This document shows positions 17,024-26,379 of a stretch of 64,000 nt of DNA, piece after piece. The stretch's first letter is position 1. The number at the start of each line of letters is the position of its first letter. The stretch is taken from the NCBI RefSeq assembly GCF_003477525.1, contig NZ_QUDO01000005.1, positions 62,001 through 126,000 on the forward strand. Reading direction: 5' to 3'. The position numbers and the translations under genes were made by a program. The notes beneath the pieces were generated by a model that was given only the letters and a program-made list of their open reading frames with translations, made no database searches and was not told the DNA's origin. Origin of the DNA: Ruminococcus sp. AF41-9. Its GTDB lineage: Bacteria; Bacillota; Clostridia; Lachnospirales; Lachnospiraceae.

Positions 17024-17647
17024 CTATTTAATTCCCATAACTTCCATCTGTGCCACAATCGCATCCACACACTTCTCAAATCCCAGCTTTCCGGCATTCA
17101 GACAAAGGTCATAATTCGTCGCATCACTCCAGTCCCCACCGGCAAATTTCCGGTAGTAATCCTGTTTTCGCTTATCATCCTTACGAAGAAACTTCTCAAT
17201 CTCCTCATCACTTCCACTGATCTTCGCCCGTGACTGCTCCATACGAAAATCCCACGGCGCATGCACAAACACTCTCAGAGTATTCGGTCTGTCCTTAAAA
17301 ACATAATTCACACAACGCCCAACGATCACACAGGGTTCCTTCTCAGCCAGATCCGTCGCAACCTTCGCCTGATAATTAAAAATATTCTCATCAGAAACAA
17401 ATCCCTTCTGATCCGGTGCAATCAATTCACCTTTATATAATCCAGTCTTATTAAACAAAGATGTCTTCACACTGGAGCCTTCCTCCACCTGTCCAAAAAG
17501 CTTCACATCAATTCCACTCTCATCGGAAGCCATCTGGATAATCTGTTTATCATAGAAAGAAACTCCAAGTCTCTCTGCAAGCATTTTTCCAACGGTACGT
17601 CCGCCGCTTCCATACTGTCTCGCAATAGTAATTACAAAATTCTCCAT
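17024..17647 (-). CDS. cytidylate kinase-like family protein
   Basis: A 207-residue P-loop protein of the AAK_Cytidylate_kin-like 2 type. It starts MENFVITIARQYGSGGRTVG, in which the Gly-rich GSGGRTVGK stands in for Walker A. VIVGRCVNYVF and FVHAPWDFRM follow. The start at 17647 has AAGGAGG 8 bases upstream. True Cmk function is uncertain; this group is common in Clostridia beside the canonical enzyme. Confidence 0.88.
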   Translation of the reverse strand: MENFVITIARQYGSGGRTVGKMLAERLGVSFYDKQIIQMASDESGIDVKLFGQVEEGSSVKTSLFNKTGLYKGELIAPDQKGFVSDENIFNYQAKVATDLAEKEPCVIVGRCVNYVFKDRPNTLRVFVHAPWDFRMEQSRAKISGSDEEIEKFLRKDDKRKQDYYRKFAGGDWSDATNYDLCLNAGKLGFEKCVDAIVAQMEVMGIK

Positions 17648-17678
17648 AAAAAATCCCTCCTTACCGGACATATACAGC

Positions 17679-17708
17679 ATCAGGGTCAAAAAACATTTTG
17701 ACCCTGAT
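17679..17708 (-). terminator. long hairpin after livF
   Basis: ATCAGGGTCAAAA pairs with TTTTGACCCTGAT over 12-13 bp. No T tract follows on the minus strand, so it may act as a 3' stabiliser or weak terminator for the liv operon. It lies 52 bp past livF and 32 bp before the next start codon. Confidence 0.55.
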
Positions 17709-17759
17709 ATCTATATCCTTATTTTACCACAAAACACACTCTGTGGCTAAATTCTTTTT

Positions 17760-18470
17760 TTATTCTCCAAGATAAGCCTTCTGCACAGACTCATCATGCA
17801 GAAGATCACTCGCCTTACCTTCCAGTGTAATCCTTCCGGTCTCCAGAACATAAGCTCTGTCTGCGATAGAAAGAGCCTTCTTCGCATTCTGCTCAACCAG
17901 AAGAACCGTTGTACCACTCTCACTGACCGACTTGATAATATCAAAAATCTCATTCACAAAGATTGGTGAAAGACCCATGGACGGCTCATCCATCAGGATG
18001 ATCTTCGGCTGGCTCATCAGCGCACGTCCCATGGCAAGCATCTGCTGCTCACCACCGCTCAGCGTACCTGCGGTCTGATTCTGACGCTCCTTCAATCTCG
18101 GGAAACGCTTATAGATCATCTCAATGGTGGACTCGATCTCATTCTTATCCGATCTGGTAAACGCACCCATCTTCAGATTCTGCAGAACCGTCATATTCGC
18201 AAACACACGTCTTCCCTCCGGAACATGTGCCATACCCATGGTTACGATTTTATGTGCCGGAACCTTGGTAATATCCTGACCATCATAAATAATATGGCCT
18301 GATTTCGCACGAAGAAGACCGGTTACTGTATGCAGGGTAGTTGTTTTACCTGCACCATTGGCACCGATCAGCGCAATAACCTCACCCTCATTTACAGAGA
18401 AAGAAACACCCTTCAATGCCTGAATCATTCCATAATAAACCTGTATGTCCTGTACTTCCAGTAATGCCAT
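17760..18470 (-). CDS. livF: branched-chain amino acid ABC transporter, ATP-binding protein LivF
   Basis: A 236-residue ABC ATPase. Walker A is LIGANGAGKTTTLH, the signature is LSGGEQQMLAMGRAL, and Walker B is IILMDEPSMGLSP, a LivF-typical sequence. It is the last gene of the liv operon, 12 bp after livG. Together with LivG it powers uptake through LivHM. Confidence 0.95.
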   Translation of the reverse strand: MALLEVQDIQVYYGMIQALKGVSFSVNEGEVIALIGANGAGKTTTLHTVTGLLRAKSGHIIYDGQDITKVPAHKIVTMGMAHVPEGRRVFANMTVLQNLKMGAFTRSDKNEIESTIEMIYKRFPRLKERQNQTAGTLSGGEQQMLAMGRALMSQPKIILMDEPSMGLSPIFVNEIFDIIKSVSESGTTVLLVEQNAKKALSIADRAYVLETGRITLEGKASDLLHDESVQKAYLGE

Positions 18471-18482
18471 CTGTCTCTCCTC

Positions 18483-19241
18483 CTATTCTCCAAGATATGC
18501 CTTGATAACTTCCGGATCATGGAGCACATCGGAAGTCTTGCCCTGTCTCAGAACATGACCGAAGTTCAGTACAGTCAGTTCCTCACAGATACCTGAAACC
18601 AGCTTCATATCATGCTCGATCAGAAGAATGGTCATATCAAAGTTATCACGAACAAAACGGATGGTATCCATCAGTTCCTCTGTTTCATTGGGGTTCATAC
18701 CTGCAGCCGGCTCATCCAGAAGAAGAAGCTTCGGCTTTGTTGCCAGTGCTCTGGCGATCTCCAGTTTTCTCTGTTTACCATAAGGAAGGTTGGAAGCAAG
18801 GATATCTGCCTCTTTGTCCAGATCAAACACTTTAAGAAGCTTCATTGCTTCCTCATTCATGGTTTTCTCAACCTTAAAGTATTTCGGAGCATGTACAATA
18901 CTTGTAAAAAGGCTGTATTTATCATGATTGTGAAGTCCTGCCTTTACATTGTCCAGCACACTCATCTGATGGAACAGACGGATATTCTGGAATGTTCTGG
19001 CAATTCCCGCCTTGTTAATATCAATGGTACTCTTTCCGGTGATATCCTGTCCGTCCAGATTGATAATTCCCTCATCCGGCTTATACACGCCTGTAAGAAG
19101 ATTAAAAATTGTAGTCTTACCGGCACCATTCGGACCGATCAGACCATAAAGCTGTCCTTTCTCGATGGAGACATGGAAATCATCCACTGCATGAAGACCG
19201 CCGAATGAAATATTTAAATGATTTACTTCCAGCAATGCCAT
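18483..19241 (-). CDS. livG: branched-chain amino acid ABC transporter, ATP-binding protein LivG
   Basis: A 252-residue ABC ATPase. Walker A is LIGPNGAGKTTIFN, the signature region is LPYGKQRKLEIARAL, and Walker B is LLLLDEPAAGMNP, matching LivG. It lies 3 bp after livM, so translation is probably coupled. Confidence 0.95.
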   Translation of the reverse strand: MALLEVNHLNISFGGLHAVDDFHVSIEKGQLYGLIGPNGAGKTTIFNLLTGVYKPDEGIINLDGQDITGKSTIDINKAGIARTFQNIRLFHQMSVLDNVKAGLHNHDKYSLFTSIVHAPKYFKVEKTMNEEAMKLLKVFDLDKEADILASNLPYGKQRKLEIARALATKPKLLLLDEPAAGMNPNETEELMDTIRFVRDNFDMTILLIEHDMKLVSGICEELTVLNFGHVLRQGKTSDVLHDPEVIKAYLGE

Positions 19242-19244
19242 AGC

Positions 19245-20300
19245 TTATGCCTCCTTTTTCTTAAATTTACTGAAAAGACGCTCTCTCACTTCGATTGCCT
19301 TAGGTGCCCAGTTGATCAGCATCATGACGATCAGTACGATTGCATAGAACAGCATACGGTAATCGCTCAGTCCACGAAGCAGCTCCGGAAGTAAGTTCAG
19401 GATGACTGCAGCAATGATAGAACCACGCATGTTTCCGATACCACCGAGAACAACGAATACCAGGAACATGATAGACATATTGTAACCGAAGTTCTTCGGA
19501 AGCGCTGTTAAAGTTGCAAGGTTATGAGCATAAAGCACACCGCCGATACCGGCTAATGCTGCTGAGATTGCGAATGCTTTCAGTTTATATTTTGTAATAT
19601 CAATACCGATAGATTCTGCCGCAATACGGTTATCACGGATTGCCATGATGGCACGTCCGTCACGGGAATTGATCAGATTCAGAACCACAAACAACGTAAC
19701 AAAGATCAGAACCACACCTATCGTAAACGTAGACTGTCTCGGTGTACCTGTGATACCCATGGCGCCACTGATGATCATCTTTCCGTCAGGCTCCATTCCA
19801 AGAGACATCTGGTCTTTCATGGAAAAATGAATTCCGTTACTGTCGATTCCCACATAAAGAACATTGATGATATTCTTAATGATCTCACCAAATGCCAGTG
19901 TTACGATGGCAAGGTAGTCACCTTTCAGACGAAGTACAGGAATACCGATCAGGAATCCGAAGATACCTGCACATACAGCTCCAATGATCAGAGCGATGAA
20001 GAAACGAAGCCCTGCATTTGTAAATGTGTCCATGGTTGCCTTTGTAAATGCTGCGCTGGTGAAAGCACCGATACACATAAATCCGGCATGGCCAAGGCTT
20101 AACTCACCCAGGATACCAACTGTCAGGTTCAGGGAAAGAGCCAGGATAATATATACACAAAGAGGTACCAGCAGACCCTGCATCAGGTTGGAAAGCAGAT
20201 TTCCCGCAATCAGTCCCTGTACGATCAGATATGCTGCAAGAACCATTCCGTATGTAATGAGATTGCTTTTTGTTGTTTTGTTTAATTTCTTCTTTTCCAT
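19245..20300 (-). CDS. livM: branched-chain amino acid ABC transporter permease LivM
   Basis: A 351-residue permease with about nine to ten membrane segments and the LivM motifs GELSLGHAGFMCIGAFTSA and GRAIMAIRDNRIAAESIGI. The start at 20300 (MEKKKLNK) has GAGGTG 8 bases upstream; the longer frame to 20339 overlaps livH. It pairs with LivH to form the channel. Confidence 0.94.
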   Translation of the reverse strand: MEKKKLNKTTKSNLITYGMVLAAYLIVQGLIAGNLLSNLMQGLLVPLCVYIILALSLNLTVGILGELSLGHAGFMCIGAFTSAAFTKATMDTFTNAGLRFFIALIIGAVCAGIFGFLIGIPVLRLKGDYLAIVTLAFGEIIKNIINVLYVGIDSNGIHFSMKDQMSLGMEPDGKMIISGAMGITGTPRQSTFTIGVVLIFVTLFVVLNLINSRDGRAIMAIRDNRIAAESIGIDITKYKLKAFAISAALAGIGGVLYAHNLATLTALPKNFGYNMSIMFLVFVVLGGIGNMRGSIIAAVILNLLPELLRGLSDYRMLFYAIVLIVMMLINWAPKAIEVRERLFSKFKKKEA

Positions 20301-20310
20301 GTCTGCCACC

Positions 20311-21198
20311 TCACACTTTCTCCTGAATGTTCTTACCAAGAATACCGGTAGGTTTCACAACCAGAACCACGATCAGAACACCGAATACAATGGCATCTGC
20401 CATCTGTGAAGAGATATATGCTTTACCAAAAATCTCCAGGATACCCAGAACAATACCACCGATAAAAGCACCCGGAATAGATCCGATACCACCAAATACG
20501 GCAGCAACGAATGCCTTGATACCAGGCATGGCACCTGTATATGGTGTCAGGGACGGATATGCGGAACAGAGAAGCACACCTGCGATGGCTGCAAGTCCGG
20601 AACCGATTGCAAAAGTAACGGAAATTGTTTTGTTTACGTTAATACCCATCAACTGGGCAGCACCTTTATCCTCAGATACGGCAAGCATTGCCTGTCCTGT
20701 CTTTGTTTTGCTGATAAATGCCATCAGTCCAGCCATGATCACAATACCGCCAATGATCGTTACAATGGTCACTCCTGTGATCACAATAGAGCCGCCTGCC
20801 AGTTTCAGAGACGGAAGATTTACGATGTTGCTGAAAGATTTGGTATCTGCTCCCCAGATCAGAAGGGCTACATTCTGAAGCAGGTAGCTGACACCGATGG
20901 CTGTGATCAGAACAGCCAGAGGTGAAGCTGCATTACGCAGTGGTCGATACGCAATGCCTTCAATCACAACGCCCATGAGTGTACAGATGATAATGGACAG
21001 CAGGATAGCTAAAATAGGATTTAATCCCATGCCGCTGACTGCGACATAAACCACATAAGAGCCGACCATGATAACATCTCCATGAGCGAAATTCAGCATT
21101 TTAGCGATTCCGTATACCATGGTATAACCAAGGGCAATGATCGCATATACACTTCCGAGGCTGATACCACTGATAAGATATGATATAAAACTACTCAT
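20311..21198 (-). CDS. livH: branched-chain amino acid ABC transporter permease LivH
   Basis: A 295-residue permease with LivH features: GSVYAIIALGYTMVYG at the N-terminus, LNFAHGDVIMVGSY, and FGGIGSIPGAFIGG near the end. It is the first of four tightly packed genes (H-M-G-F), 249 bp after the binding protein gene. Confidence 0.95.
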   Translation of the reverse strand: MSSFISYLISGISLGSVYAIIALGYTMVYGIAKMLNFAHGDVIMVGSYVVYVAVSGMGLNPILAILLSIIICTLMGVVIEGIAYRPLRNAASPLAVLITAIGVSYLLQNVALLIWGADTKSFSNIVNLPSLKLAGGSIVITGVTIVTIIGGIVIMAGLMAFISKTKTGQAMLAVSEDKGAAQLMGINVNKTISVTFAIGSGLAAIAGVLLCSAYPSLTPYTGAMPGIKAFVAAVFGGIGSIPGAFIGGIVLGILEIFGKAYISSQMADAIVFGVLIVVLVVKPTGILGKNIQEKV

Positions 21199-21334
21199 AG
21201 AAGTCTTTCCTTTCTTATATTTAAATAATTTTATTATGTGTAAAACTGGCAGATTTGCCTTTAGCGAAATCTGTCTTGTTTATTTTGCCAAAAGTAAATC
21301 TGTCATTAACGCATTAATGTAATAACGTATTAGG

Positions 21335-21371
21335 CAACAGGGCTGTCTGCATAATTCAGACAGCCCCGTTG
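21335..21371 (-). terminator. intercistronic hairpin between livK and livH
   Basis: CAACAGGGCTGTCTG pairs with CAGACAGCCCCGTTG over about 15 bp with one mismatch. There is no T tract on the minus strand. This is the usual form of a hairpin that protects the abundant binding-protein mRNA and reduces downstream expression. Confidence 0.6.
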
Positions 21372-21447
21372 GCATACAAACCATTGTCCACTCCAGGAAC
21401 AATCGCATTTTATTTCTTATGAAATCTTTTCAGTTATTTCAATTTCA

Positions 21448-22602
21448 TTATTCCATTGCTGCGTAAGCACCATCTTTGATTTCTACAGCTTTCGGAGCTT
21501 TGTTCGGCTCACCGTCTTCTGTCCATGTGATCTCGTCACCTGTAACACCTTCAAGTGTGATCTCGGTCATGCCTTTTTCAAGTGCTGCACAGATATCTGC
21601 AACATCCATGTCTGCTTTTACATCTTCTTTTTCTGCTGCTGCTTTGATTGCGTATACTGCATCATAAGCATCTGCTGCGAACTGGTTTGGTGTGTCTTTG
21701 TAAGCATCTTTGTATGCTTTTACAAAGTTCTGAGTTTTCTCATCTGTGGAATCTGCTGCAAATGGTGTCAGAAGCATAAGTCCTTCTGCAAGAGATGTAT
21801 CAAAGTTTTCTACACCAAGAATTCCGTCCATACCATCGCATCCGAAGAATTTAGTTTCAAATCCCATGCTGTCTGCCTGTGCAAGGATCAGGGAAGCTTC
21901 TGTATAATAAATTGGAAGGAATACTAATTCAGCACCGCCGTCTTTTGCTTTCTGAAGCTGTACGGAGAAGTCTTTATTGTTATCAGCAGTGAATGCTTCA
22001 GAGGATACGATCTCAATACCCTGATTAGCTGCTTCTGCTGTGAAGTTCTGTGTGATACCTGATGAATATACATCAGAGCTGTCATAGATAATAGCTACTT
22101 TTGTAGCAAGTTTGTTCTCTCCAATGTACTGAGCTGCTGCAGTACCCTGGTTCGGGTCAGAGAAGCATACACGGAATACGTTCGGGTTTGCAACACACTC
22201 TGTTGCTGATCCGGATGGAGTTAACTGGAACATGCTGTCTGCTGCTGTCTCGTTTGCTACAGCTACACAAGGTGTAGAAGTAACAGTACCAACCAGAATG
22301 TTCATTCCCCAGTCTTTTAATGCATTGTATGCGTTCAGGGATTTCTCAGCATCGTTTTCATCATCTTCGAACTGGAACTCTACCTGATATCCGTTGATTC
22401 CGCCGTCTTCGTTTACTTCGTTGATTGCAAGCTCTGTTGCATTCTTTACAGCCTGTCCGTAGATTGCTGCTGCTCCGGTTACAGGTCCGATTCCACCGAT
22501 CTTAAATGTCTCATCATCTGCAAATACAGATACAGGTGCAACTGTTGACATTACCATTGCTGCTGCCGCAGTAACACTGATGATTTTTTTCAGGTTTTTC
22601 AT
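21448..22602 (-). CDS. livK: branched-chain amino acid ABC transporter substrate-binding protein
   Basis: A 384-residue periplasmic-binding-protein fold of the Leu/Ile/Val family, with FKIGGIGPVTGAAAIYGQ after the signal, YQVEFQFEDDENDAEKS and TATVTSTPC-like GTVTSTPCVAVAN. The signal peptide ends VSVFADD and has no lipobox Cys, unlike most Gram-positive binding lipoproteins. It therefore appears to be cleaved by signal peptidase I. The ligand cannot be fixed from sequence; it could be branched-chain or another amino acid. Confidence 0.93.
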   Translation of the reverse strand: MKNLKKIISVTAAAAMVMSTVAPVSVFADDETFKIGGIGPVTGAAAIYGQAVKNATELAINEVNEDGGINGYQVEFQFEDDENDAEKSLNAYNALKDWGMNILVGTVTSTPCVAVANETAADSMFQLTPSGSATECVANPNVFRVCFSDPNQGTAAAQYIGENKLATKVAIIYDSSDVYSSGITQNFTAEAANQGIEIVSSEAFTADNNKDFSVQLQKAKDGGAELVFLPIYYTEASLILAQADSMGFETKFFGCDGMDGILGVENFDTSLAEGLMLLTPFAADSTDEKTQNFVKAYKDAYKDTPNQFAADAYDAVYAIKAAAEKEDVKADMDVADICAALEKGMTEITLEGVTGDEITWTEDGEPNKAPKAVEIKDGAYAAME

Positions 22603-22752
22603 AATAAAATCCTCCTTATATTTTGTCAGTCCTTTCGTCCCTCTTACGGCTCATAAGGTTAGCTTCCGTTACCATTCATTCCATCTGGTGCATCATTTTC
22701 AATATACTAGTTTCCGCAAGTTCATTTATTATGTAAAGGAACTGAAAAGTAA

Positions 22753-22781
22753 CAAAAAGCCAACTGGGTTCCCAGCCGGCT
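22753..22781 (-). terminator. terminator-like hairpin in the livK leader (possible attenuator)
   Basis: AGCCGGCTGGG and CCCAGTTGGCT (minus strand) pair over 11 bp and are followed by TTTTT. It lies downstream of the liv promoter and about 150 bases before the livK start, so transcripts must read through it. Confidence 0.65.
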
Positions 22782-22819
22782 TTGGCTTCCACTGACACTT
22801 TAATATGTTGCTGTTTTAA

Positions 22820-22848
22820 ATTATATCACCATATATTTGACCATGCAA
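22820..22848 (-). promoter_or_regulatory. liv operon promoter
   Basis: TTGCAT (22843-22848), 17-base spacer, TATAAT (22820-22825). The start would be near 22812, giving a leader of about 210 bases. The rest of the gap 22603-23079 holds the two hairpins listed separately and nothing else recognised. Confidence 0.8.
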
Positions 22849-22986
22849 GAAAAACTTTATGGAAATTTAAGTTTTTTCCGTCTTTCATGGACACTTGACC
22901 GCACTGTACACGCAATTTTATCTCTTTTTCAGTTTTATGTAAACTACAGCAATCATGCTACATAAATGTCCGCCACTCTTTTTACC

Positions 22987-23029
22987 AAAAAAGGTACACA
23001 CAGAAACCGTAACAATTTCTATGTGTACC
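22987..23029 (-). terminator. terminator of infC-rpmI-rplT
   Basis: GGTACACA (22993-23000) pairs with TGTGTACC (23022-23029), and inner bases extend the stem (AGAAA with TTTCT). The minus-strand tail is TTTTTT. Confidence 0.88.
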
Positions 23030-23079
23030 TCACATTCTGATTTAATTTATCAAATCTTATTTCTCTCTAAAACCGCCAA

Positions 23080-23436
23080 TTATGCGATTGCTTTTTTAGC
23101 GATTTCAGCAAGTGCTGCAAATCCTTCTGCATCGTTTACTGCAAGTTCAGCAAGCATCTTTCTGTTGATGTCGATGTTTGCAACTTTCAGTCCGTGCATC
23201 ATTTTGCTGTAGGATAATCCGTTCATTCTTGCTGCTGCGTTGATACGAGCGATCCAGAGCTGTCTGAACTGACGTTTTTTCTGTTTTCTTCCTGCGTAGG
23301 AGCTAGCAAGTGCTCTCATTACAGACTGTTTAGCAACTCTATACTGTTTGGAACGGGCTCCTCTGTAGCCTTTTGCCAGTTTTAATGTACGATTATGTTT
23401 TTTCTTTGCGTTTAATCCGCCTTTAATTCTTGCCAT
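23080..23436 (-). CDS. rplT: 50S ribosomal protein L20
   Basis: A 118-residue L20. The basic N-terminus ([23 protein letters not shown]) and the rRNA-binding globular end ([26 protein letters not shown]) are complete. It binds 23S rRNA early in assembly and in Bacillus represses its own operon. It is third in infC-rpmI-rplT. Confidence 0.98.
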   Translation of the reverse strand: MARIKGGLNAKKKHNRTLKLAKGYRGARSKQYRVAKQSVMRALASSYAGRKQKKRQFRQLWIARINAAARMNGLSYSKMMHGLKVANIDINRKMLAELAVNDAEGFAALAEIAKKAIA

Positions 23437-23484
23437 TTCTTAAATTTCCTCCTGTTCGTCTTCTTCTATCTTCTATGATACTTC

Positions 23485-23682
23485 TTATAAATATGGTAAT
23501 GCTTTCTTCATGCTCTTAACATTAGTAGAATCAACAACAGTAGATTTTCTCAGATTTCTTTTTCTCTTCTGAGATTTCTTTGTTAAGATATGGCTCTTAT
23601 AAGCTTTATTTCTTACTAACTTTCCTGTACCTGTTTTTTTGAAACGCTTTGCTGCTGCTCTACAAGTTTTAATTTTTGGCAT
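23485..23682 (-). CDS. rpmI: 50S ribosomal protein L35
   Basis: A 65-residue L35 starting [21 protein letters not shown], the standard opening. AGGAGG lies upstream. It sits between infC and rplT as in nearly all Firmicutes. Confidence 0.98.
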   Translation of the reverse strand: MPKIKTCRAAAKRFKKTGTGKLVRNKAYKSHILTKKSQKRKRNLRKSTVVDSTNVKSMKKALPYL

Positions 23683-23717
23683 TGTAATTTCCTCCTTGAT
23701 CTGTATCTCTATTATAT

Positions 23718-24224
23718 TTAACGCTTTTCCGTTAAAAACATGGTCATGCTTCTGCCTTCAACCTTCGGTGCCTTCTCCACTGTTGCCACGTCAGAAAGAT
23801 GTTCCGCAAAATCATCCAGAATATGTTTACTGCTTGCCATATGTGCCATTTCTCTTCCACGGAAACGTAAGGTTACTTTTACTCGGTCACCCTTGGAGAG
23901 GAATTTTCTGGCGGCGTTGACTTTCGTATTCAGGTCATTGGTATCAATGTTTGGTGAAAGTCGCACTTCTTTGACATCGATGGTCTTCTGCTTTTTCTTG
24001 GCTTCTTTTTCTTTTCTTGCAAGCTCATAACGGTATTTACCATAATCGATGATCTTACATACCGGTGGTTTCGCCTGCGGGGCAATTTTTACCAGGTCAA
24101 GCCCTGCCTCCTGAGCTTTGAACATTGCTTCTTTCGCGGACATGATTCCAAGCTGTTCTCCGTCCGAACCGATTAAGCGTACCTCTTTGTCTCTGATCTG
24201 TTCATTAATCATTAAATTGCTAAT
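23718..24224 (-). CDS. infC: translation initiation factor IF-3 (ATT start)
   Basis: A 168-residue IF-3, complete in both domains ([15 protein letters not shown] at the N-terminus; [14 protein letters not shown] and [12 protein letters not shown] at the C-terminus). I chose an ATT start at 24224 because GGAGGTG lies 7 bases before it, while the first ATG (24212) is 19 bases away. infC is the classic gene with an AUU-type start, which IF-3 itself discriminates against, giving autoregulation. The reading gives Met-Ser-Asn-Leu before MINEQ. Confidence 0.9.
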   Translation of the reverse strand: MSNLMINEQIRDKEVRLIGSDGEQLGIMSAKEAMFKAQEAGLDLVKIAPQAKPPVCKIIDYGKYRYELARKEKEAKKKQKTIDVKEVRLSPNIDTNDLNTKVNAARKFLSKGDRVKVTLRFRGREMAHMASSKHILDDFAEHLSDVATVEKAPKVEGRSMTMFLTEKR

Positions 24225-24333
24225 TGTAGTGCACCTCCATACCTGCTAGATAGACTCTAAACTTCTCGTCGCCCTCATAATTTCTTTCATATCTCTGCAA
24301 AAACCTGCCTGCACAGATTTTTACATCGTGACG

Positions 24334-24360
24334 AAAAAAAAGCGTGGACAGTATCCACAC
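24334..24360 (-). terminator. attenuator terminator in the infC leader
   Basis: GTGTGGA and TCCACGC (minus strand) form a 7-bp stem followed by eight T residues. It lies about 110 bases before the infC start and about 165 bases after the predicted transcript start. Confidence 0.8.
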
Positions 24361-24526
24361 CAATATCACACTCATCAATATCTTTCCACATCATTCTGCG
24401 GTTATAAACAATCCTGATTATAAAGACCATTCCTGATACCAATGATTTCCTGTGTAATATAAACCCAAGACGCTGACTAAAATGCGCTGAGGTGAGAGTG
24501 GAACTCTGCTTTGTTTTCTCACGTAC
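24361..24526 (-). ncRNA. structured 5' leader of infC-rpmI-rplT
   Basis: About 165 nt of untranslated leader before the attenuator. It includes a small hairpin (AGAGT-TCC-ACTCT near 24497). L20-responsive leaders are known for this operon in Bacillales; whether this belongs to that class or another is not visible. The gap 24225-24673 is otherwise promoter and AT-rich sequence. Confidence 0.5.
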
Positions 24527-24532
24527 TCATAT

Positions 24533-24561
24533 AAGATATCATCTTTTTCCTCATACGTCAA
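24533..24561 (-). promoter_or_regulatory. infC operon promoter
   Basis: TTGACG (24556-24561), 17-base spacer, TATCTT (24533-24538), giving a leader of about 300 nt. Confidence 0.75.
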
Positions 24562-24673
24562 GTAGTTTTTATTATTTTTCTATATATTTTTTTCTGTGTT
24601 TTTACATATTTTTTTTCAGACCGGGCATTCTATCTCTGAAACCTATTTCAATTTTTTCAGGAGGACAAATATT

Positions 24674-25003
24674 ATGACAATTCTTAAATGTTCAGCAGTC
24701 AAATGTGTTTACAACAAAGAAGAACTCTGTTCCAAAGGCGGTATTGATGTTGTCGGTGAAAATGCCACTTCTGCAAACGAGACAAGCTGTGGCAGTTTTC
24801 AGGAACGCCAGGAAGGTTCTGTGACAAACAGCTTTACGAATGGATGCGGCTGCGAAAAAATCCAGATTGACTGCAAAGCCCACAACTGTACCTATAATGA
24901 TAACTGCAAATGCACGGCTTCTTCCATTCAGGTAGACGGTTCCAACGCCCATGAATCCAGTGACACAAAGTGCGATACTTTCCAGTGCCATTGTGGTGCC
25001 TGA
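24674..25003 (+). CDS. DUF1540 domain protein, two cysteine-rich repeats
   Basis: A 109-residue protein with two copies of a DUF1540-like module. Each opens with a CxxxxCxYN pattern (LKCSAVKCVYNKEELC, then IDCKAHNCTYNDNCKC) and ends with a conserved Cys-Xaa-Xaa-Phe (SCGSF; KCDTF). AGGAGGAC lies 7 bases before the ATG. The Cys spacing suggests a small metal-binding protein. The family is common in Clostridia with no established role. Confidence 0.88.
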   Translation: MTILKCSAVKCVYNKEELCSKGGIDVVGENATSANETSCGSFQERQEGSVTNSFTNGCGCEKIQIDCKAHNCTYNDNCKCTASSIQVDGSNAHESSDTKCDTFQCHCGA

Positions 25004-25035
25004 CGCAGACTGTCTGCGGACGGAACTGAGTCAGT

Positions 25036-25074
25036 CGAAAAAAAGAGACATGTCCCCAAAAGGCATGTCTCTTT
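25036..25074. terminator. bidirectional terminator between the DUF1540 gene and ftsZ
   Basis: AAAGAGACATG (25042-25052) pairs with CATGTCTCTTT (25064-25074). On the minus strand it is followed by a run of seven T, making it a strong terminator for ftsZ. Confidence 0.85.
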
Positions 25075-25117
25075 CACTTTTAAAATCAATCATCTCAATG
25101 ATCTGTTCTCCGAAAAC

Positions 25118-26311
25118 TTATCTGTTTCTTAAGAAATCCGGGATCTGGATGTCTTTCTTCTGAACTGTGCTGGATGGTGTTTTAGTAGTTCCGAACGGAG
25201 TTGCATTCATGGTCGGAAGGCTGAAGCTAGGCATATTCATGCCGCTTCCTGCTGTGGTTCCGGCTGTTGCCGTGCCTGCTGCTCCAGTTGCGGAAGAAGG
25301 TCTTCTTGCACCAAAGGAAGAAGCTGTGCTTCTTTTTCCGAAAGGGGTCTGCTGAAGGTTATCGTCATTCAGACCTGTAGCGATTACTGTGATTCTGCAG
25401 TAATCTGCAACGGTATCATCATACATGGCACCAAAGATAATGTTTGCTTCCTCTCCTGTCAGTTCCTGTACATAGCTTGCTGCATCGTTGGCATCCATAA
25501 GGGAAATATCACCGGAAATATTGATGATCACATGAGTAGCACCCTTGATGGTTGTCTCGAGAAGCGGTGAAGATACGGCCTGCTGAACAGCTTCCATAGC
25601 CTTGTCATCTCCTCTTGCCTCACCGATACCGATATGTGCGATGCCCTTATCTGTCATGACAGTCTGAACATCTGCGAAGTCAAGGTTGATCAGAGCCGGC
25701 AGGTTGATCAGGTCTGTGATTCCCTGTACTGCCTGCTGAAGAACTTCGTCTGCCTTCTTCAGAGCTTCCGGCATGGTTGTTCTGCGGTCTACCACTTCAA
25801 GTAATTTATCATTCGGGATAACGATTAAAGTATCCACTGCTTTCTTCAGATTCTCTATTCCTGCAAGAGCATTGTTCATTCGAGTCTTGGCTTCAAAACG
25901 GAAAGGTTTTGTCACAACACCGACTGTCAGGATTCCCATCTCCTTCGCTGCCGCTGCGATTACAGGTGCAGCACCGGTTCCGGTTCCACCGCCCATACCA
26001 CAGGTAACGAATACCATGTCAGCGCCTTCCATTAACTGTTTGACTTCTTCAATGCTTTCTTCTGCAGCTTTCTGTCCAACCTCAGGCTGTGCTCCTGCAC
26101 CAAGACCCTTGGTTATCTTTTCACCAATCTGAAGTACAGTTGGAGCTTTGCAAAGAGTTAAAGCCTGTTTATCAGTATTGACACCCACAAACTCTACTCC
26201 ACCGATGGCTTCTTCCACCATTCTATTTACTGCATTATTTCCAGCTCCACCAACGCCGATCACTATGATCTTCGCTGATGACTCAGCCTCATTTGACATA
26301 ATCTCTAACAT
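25118..26311 (-). CDS. ftsZ: cell division protein FtsZ
   Basis: A 397-residue tubulin homologue that forms the Z ring. The GTP-binding signature is [11 protein letters not shown], the T7 loop includes [11 protein letters not shown], and the C-terminal peptide [10 protein letters not shown] that binds partner proteins is intact after a Thr/Ala/Ser-rich linker. GAGGAGG lies 6 bases before ATG at 26311. It ends the division cluster but has its own promoter. Confidence 0.98.
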   Translation of the reverse strand: MLEIMSNEAESSAKIIVIGVGGAGNNAVNRMVEEAIGGVEFVGVNTDKQALTLCKAPTVLQIGEKITKGLGAGAQPEVGQKAAEESIEEVKQLMEGADMVFVTCGMGGGTGTGAAPVIAAAAKEMGILTVGVVTKPFRFEAKTRMNNALAGIENLKKAVDTLIVIPNDKLLEVVDRRTTMPEALKKADEVLQQAVQGITDLINLPALINLDFADVQTVMTDKGIAHIGIGEARGDDKAMEAVQQAVSSPLLETTIKGATHVIINISGDISLMDANDAASYVQELTGEEANIIFGAMYDDTVADYCRITVIATGLNDDNLQQTPFGKRSTASSFGARRPSSATGAAGTATAGTTAGSGMNMPSFSLPTMNATPFGTTKTPSSTVQKKDIQIPDFLRNR

Positions 26312-26379
26312 GTACTTCCTCCTCTTATTTCTATCTGATATCCTTCTCAGTAATTTATATCAAAGCTACATATAGATAT

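Noticed and set aside
17679..17708. Strong rho-independent terminator after livF
   Set aside because: The stem is long but no T tract follows in either direction, so it is listed only as a hairpin with lower confidence.
24212..24214. ATG at 24212 as the infC start
   Set aside because: It is 19 bases from the Shine-Dalgarno sequence, while ATT at 24224 is 7 bases away and infC is known for such starts.
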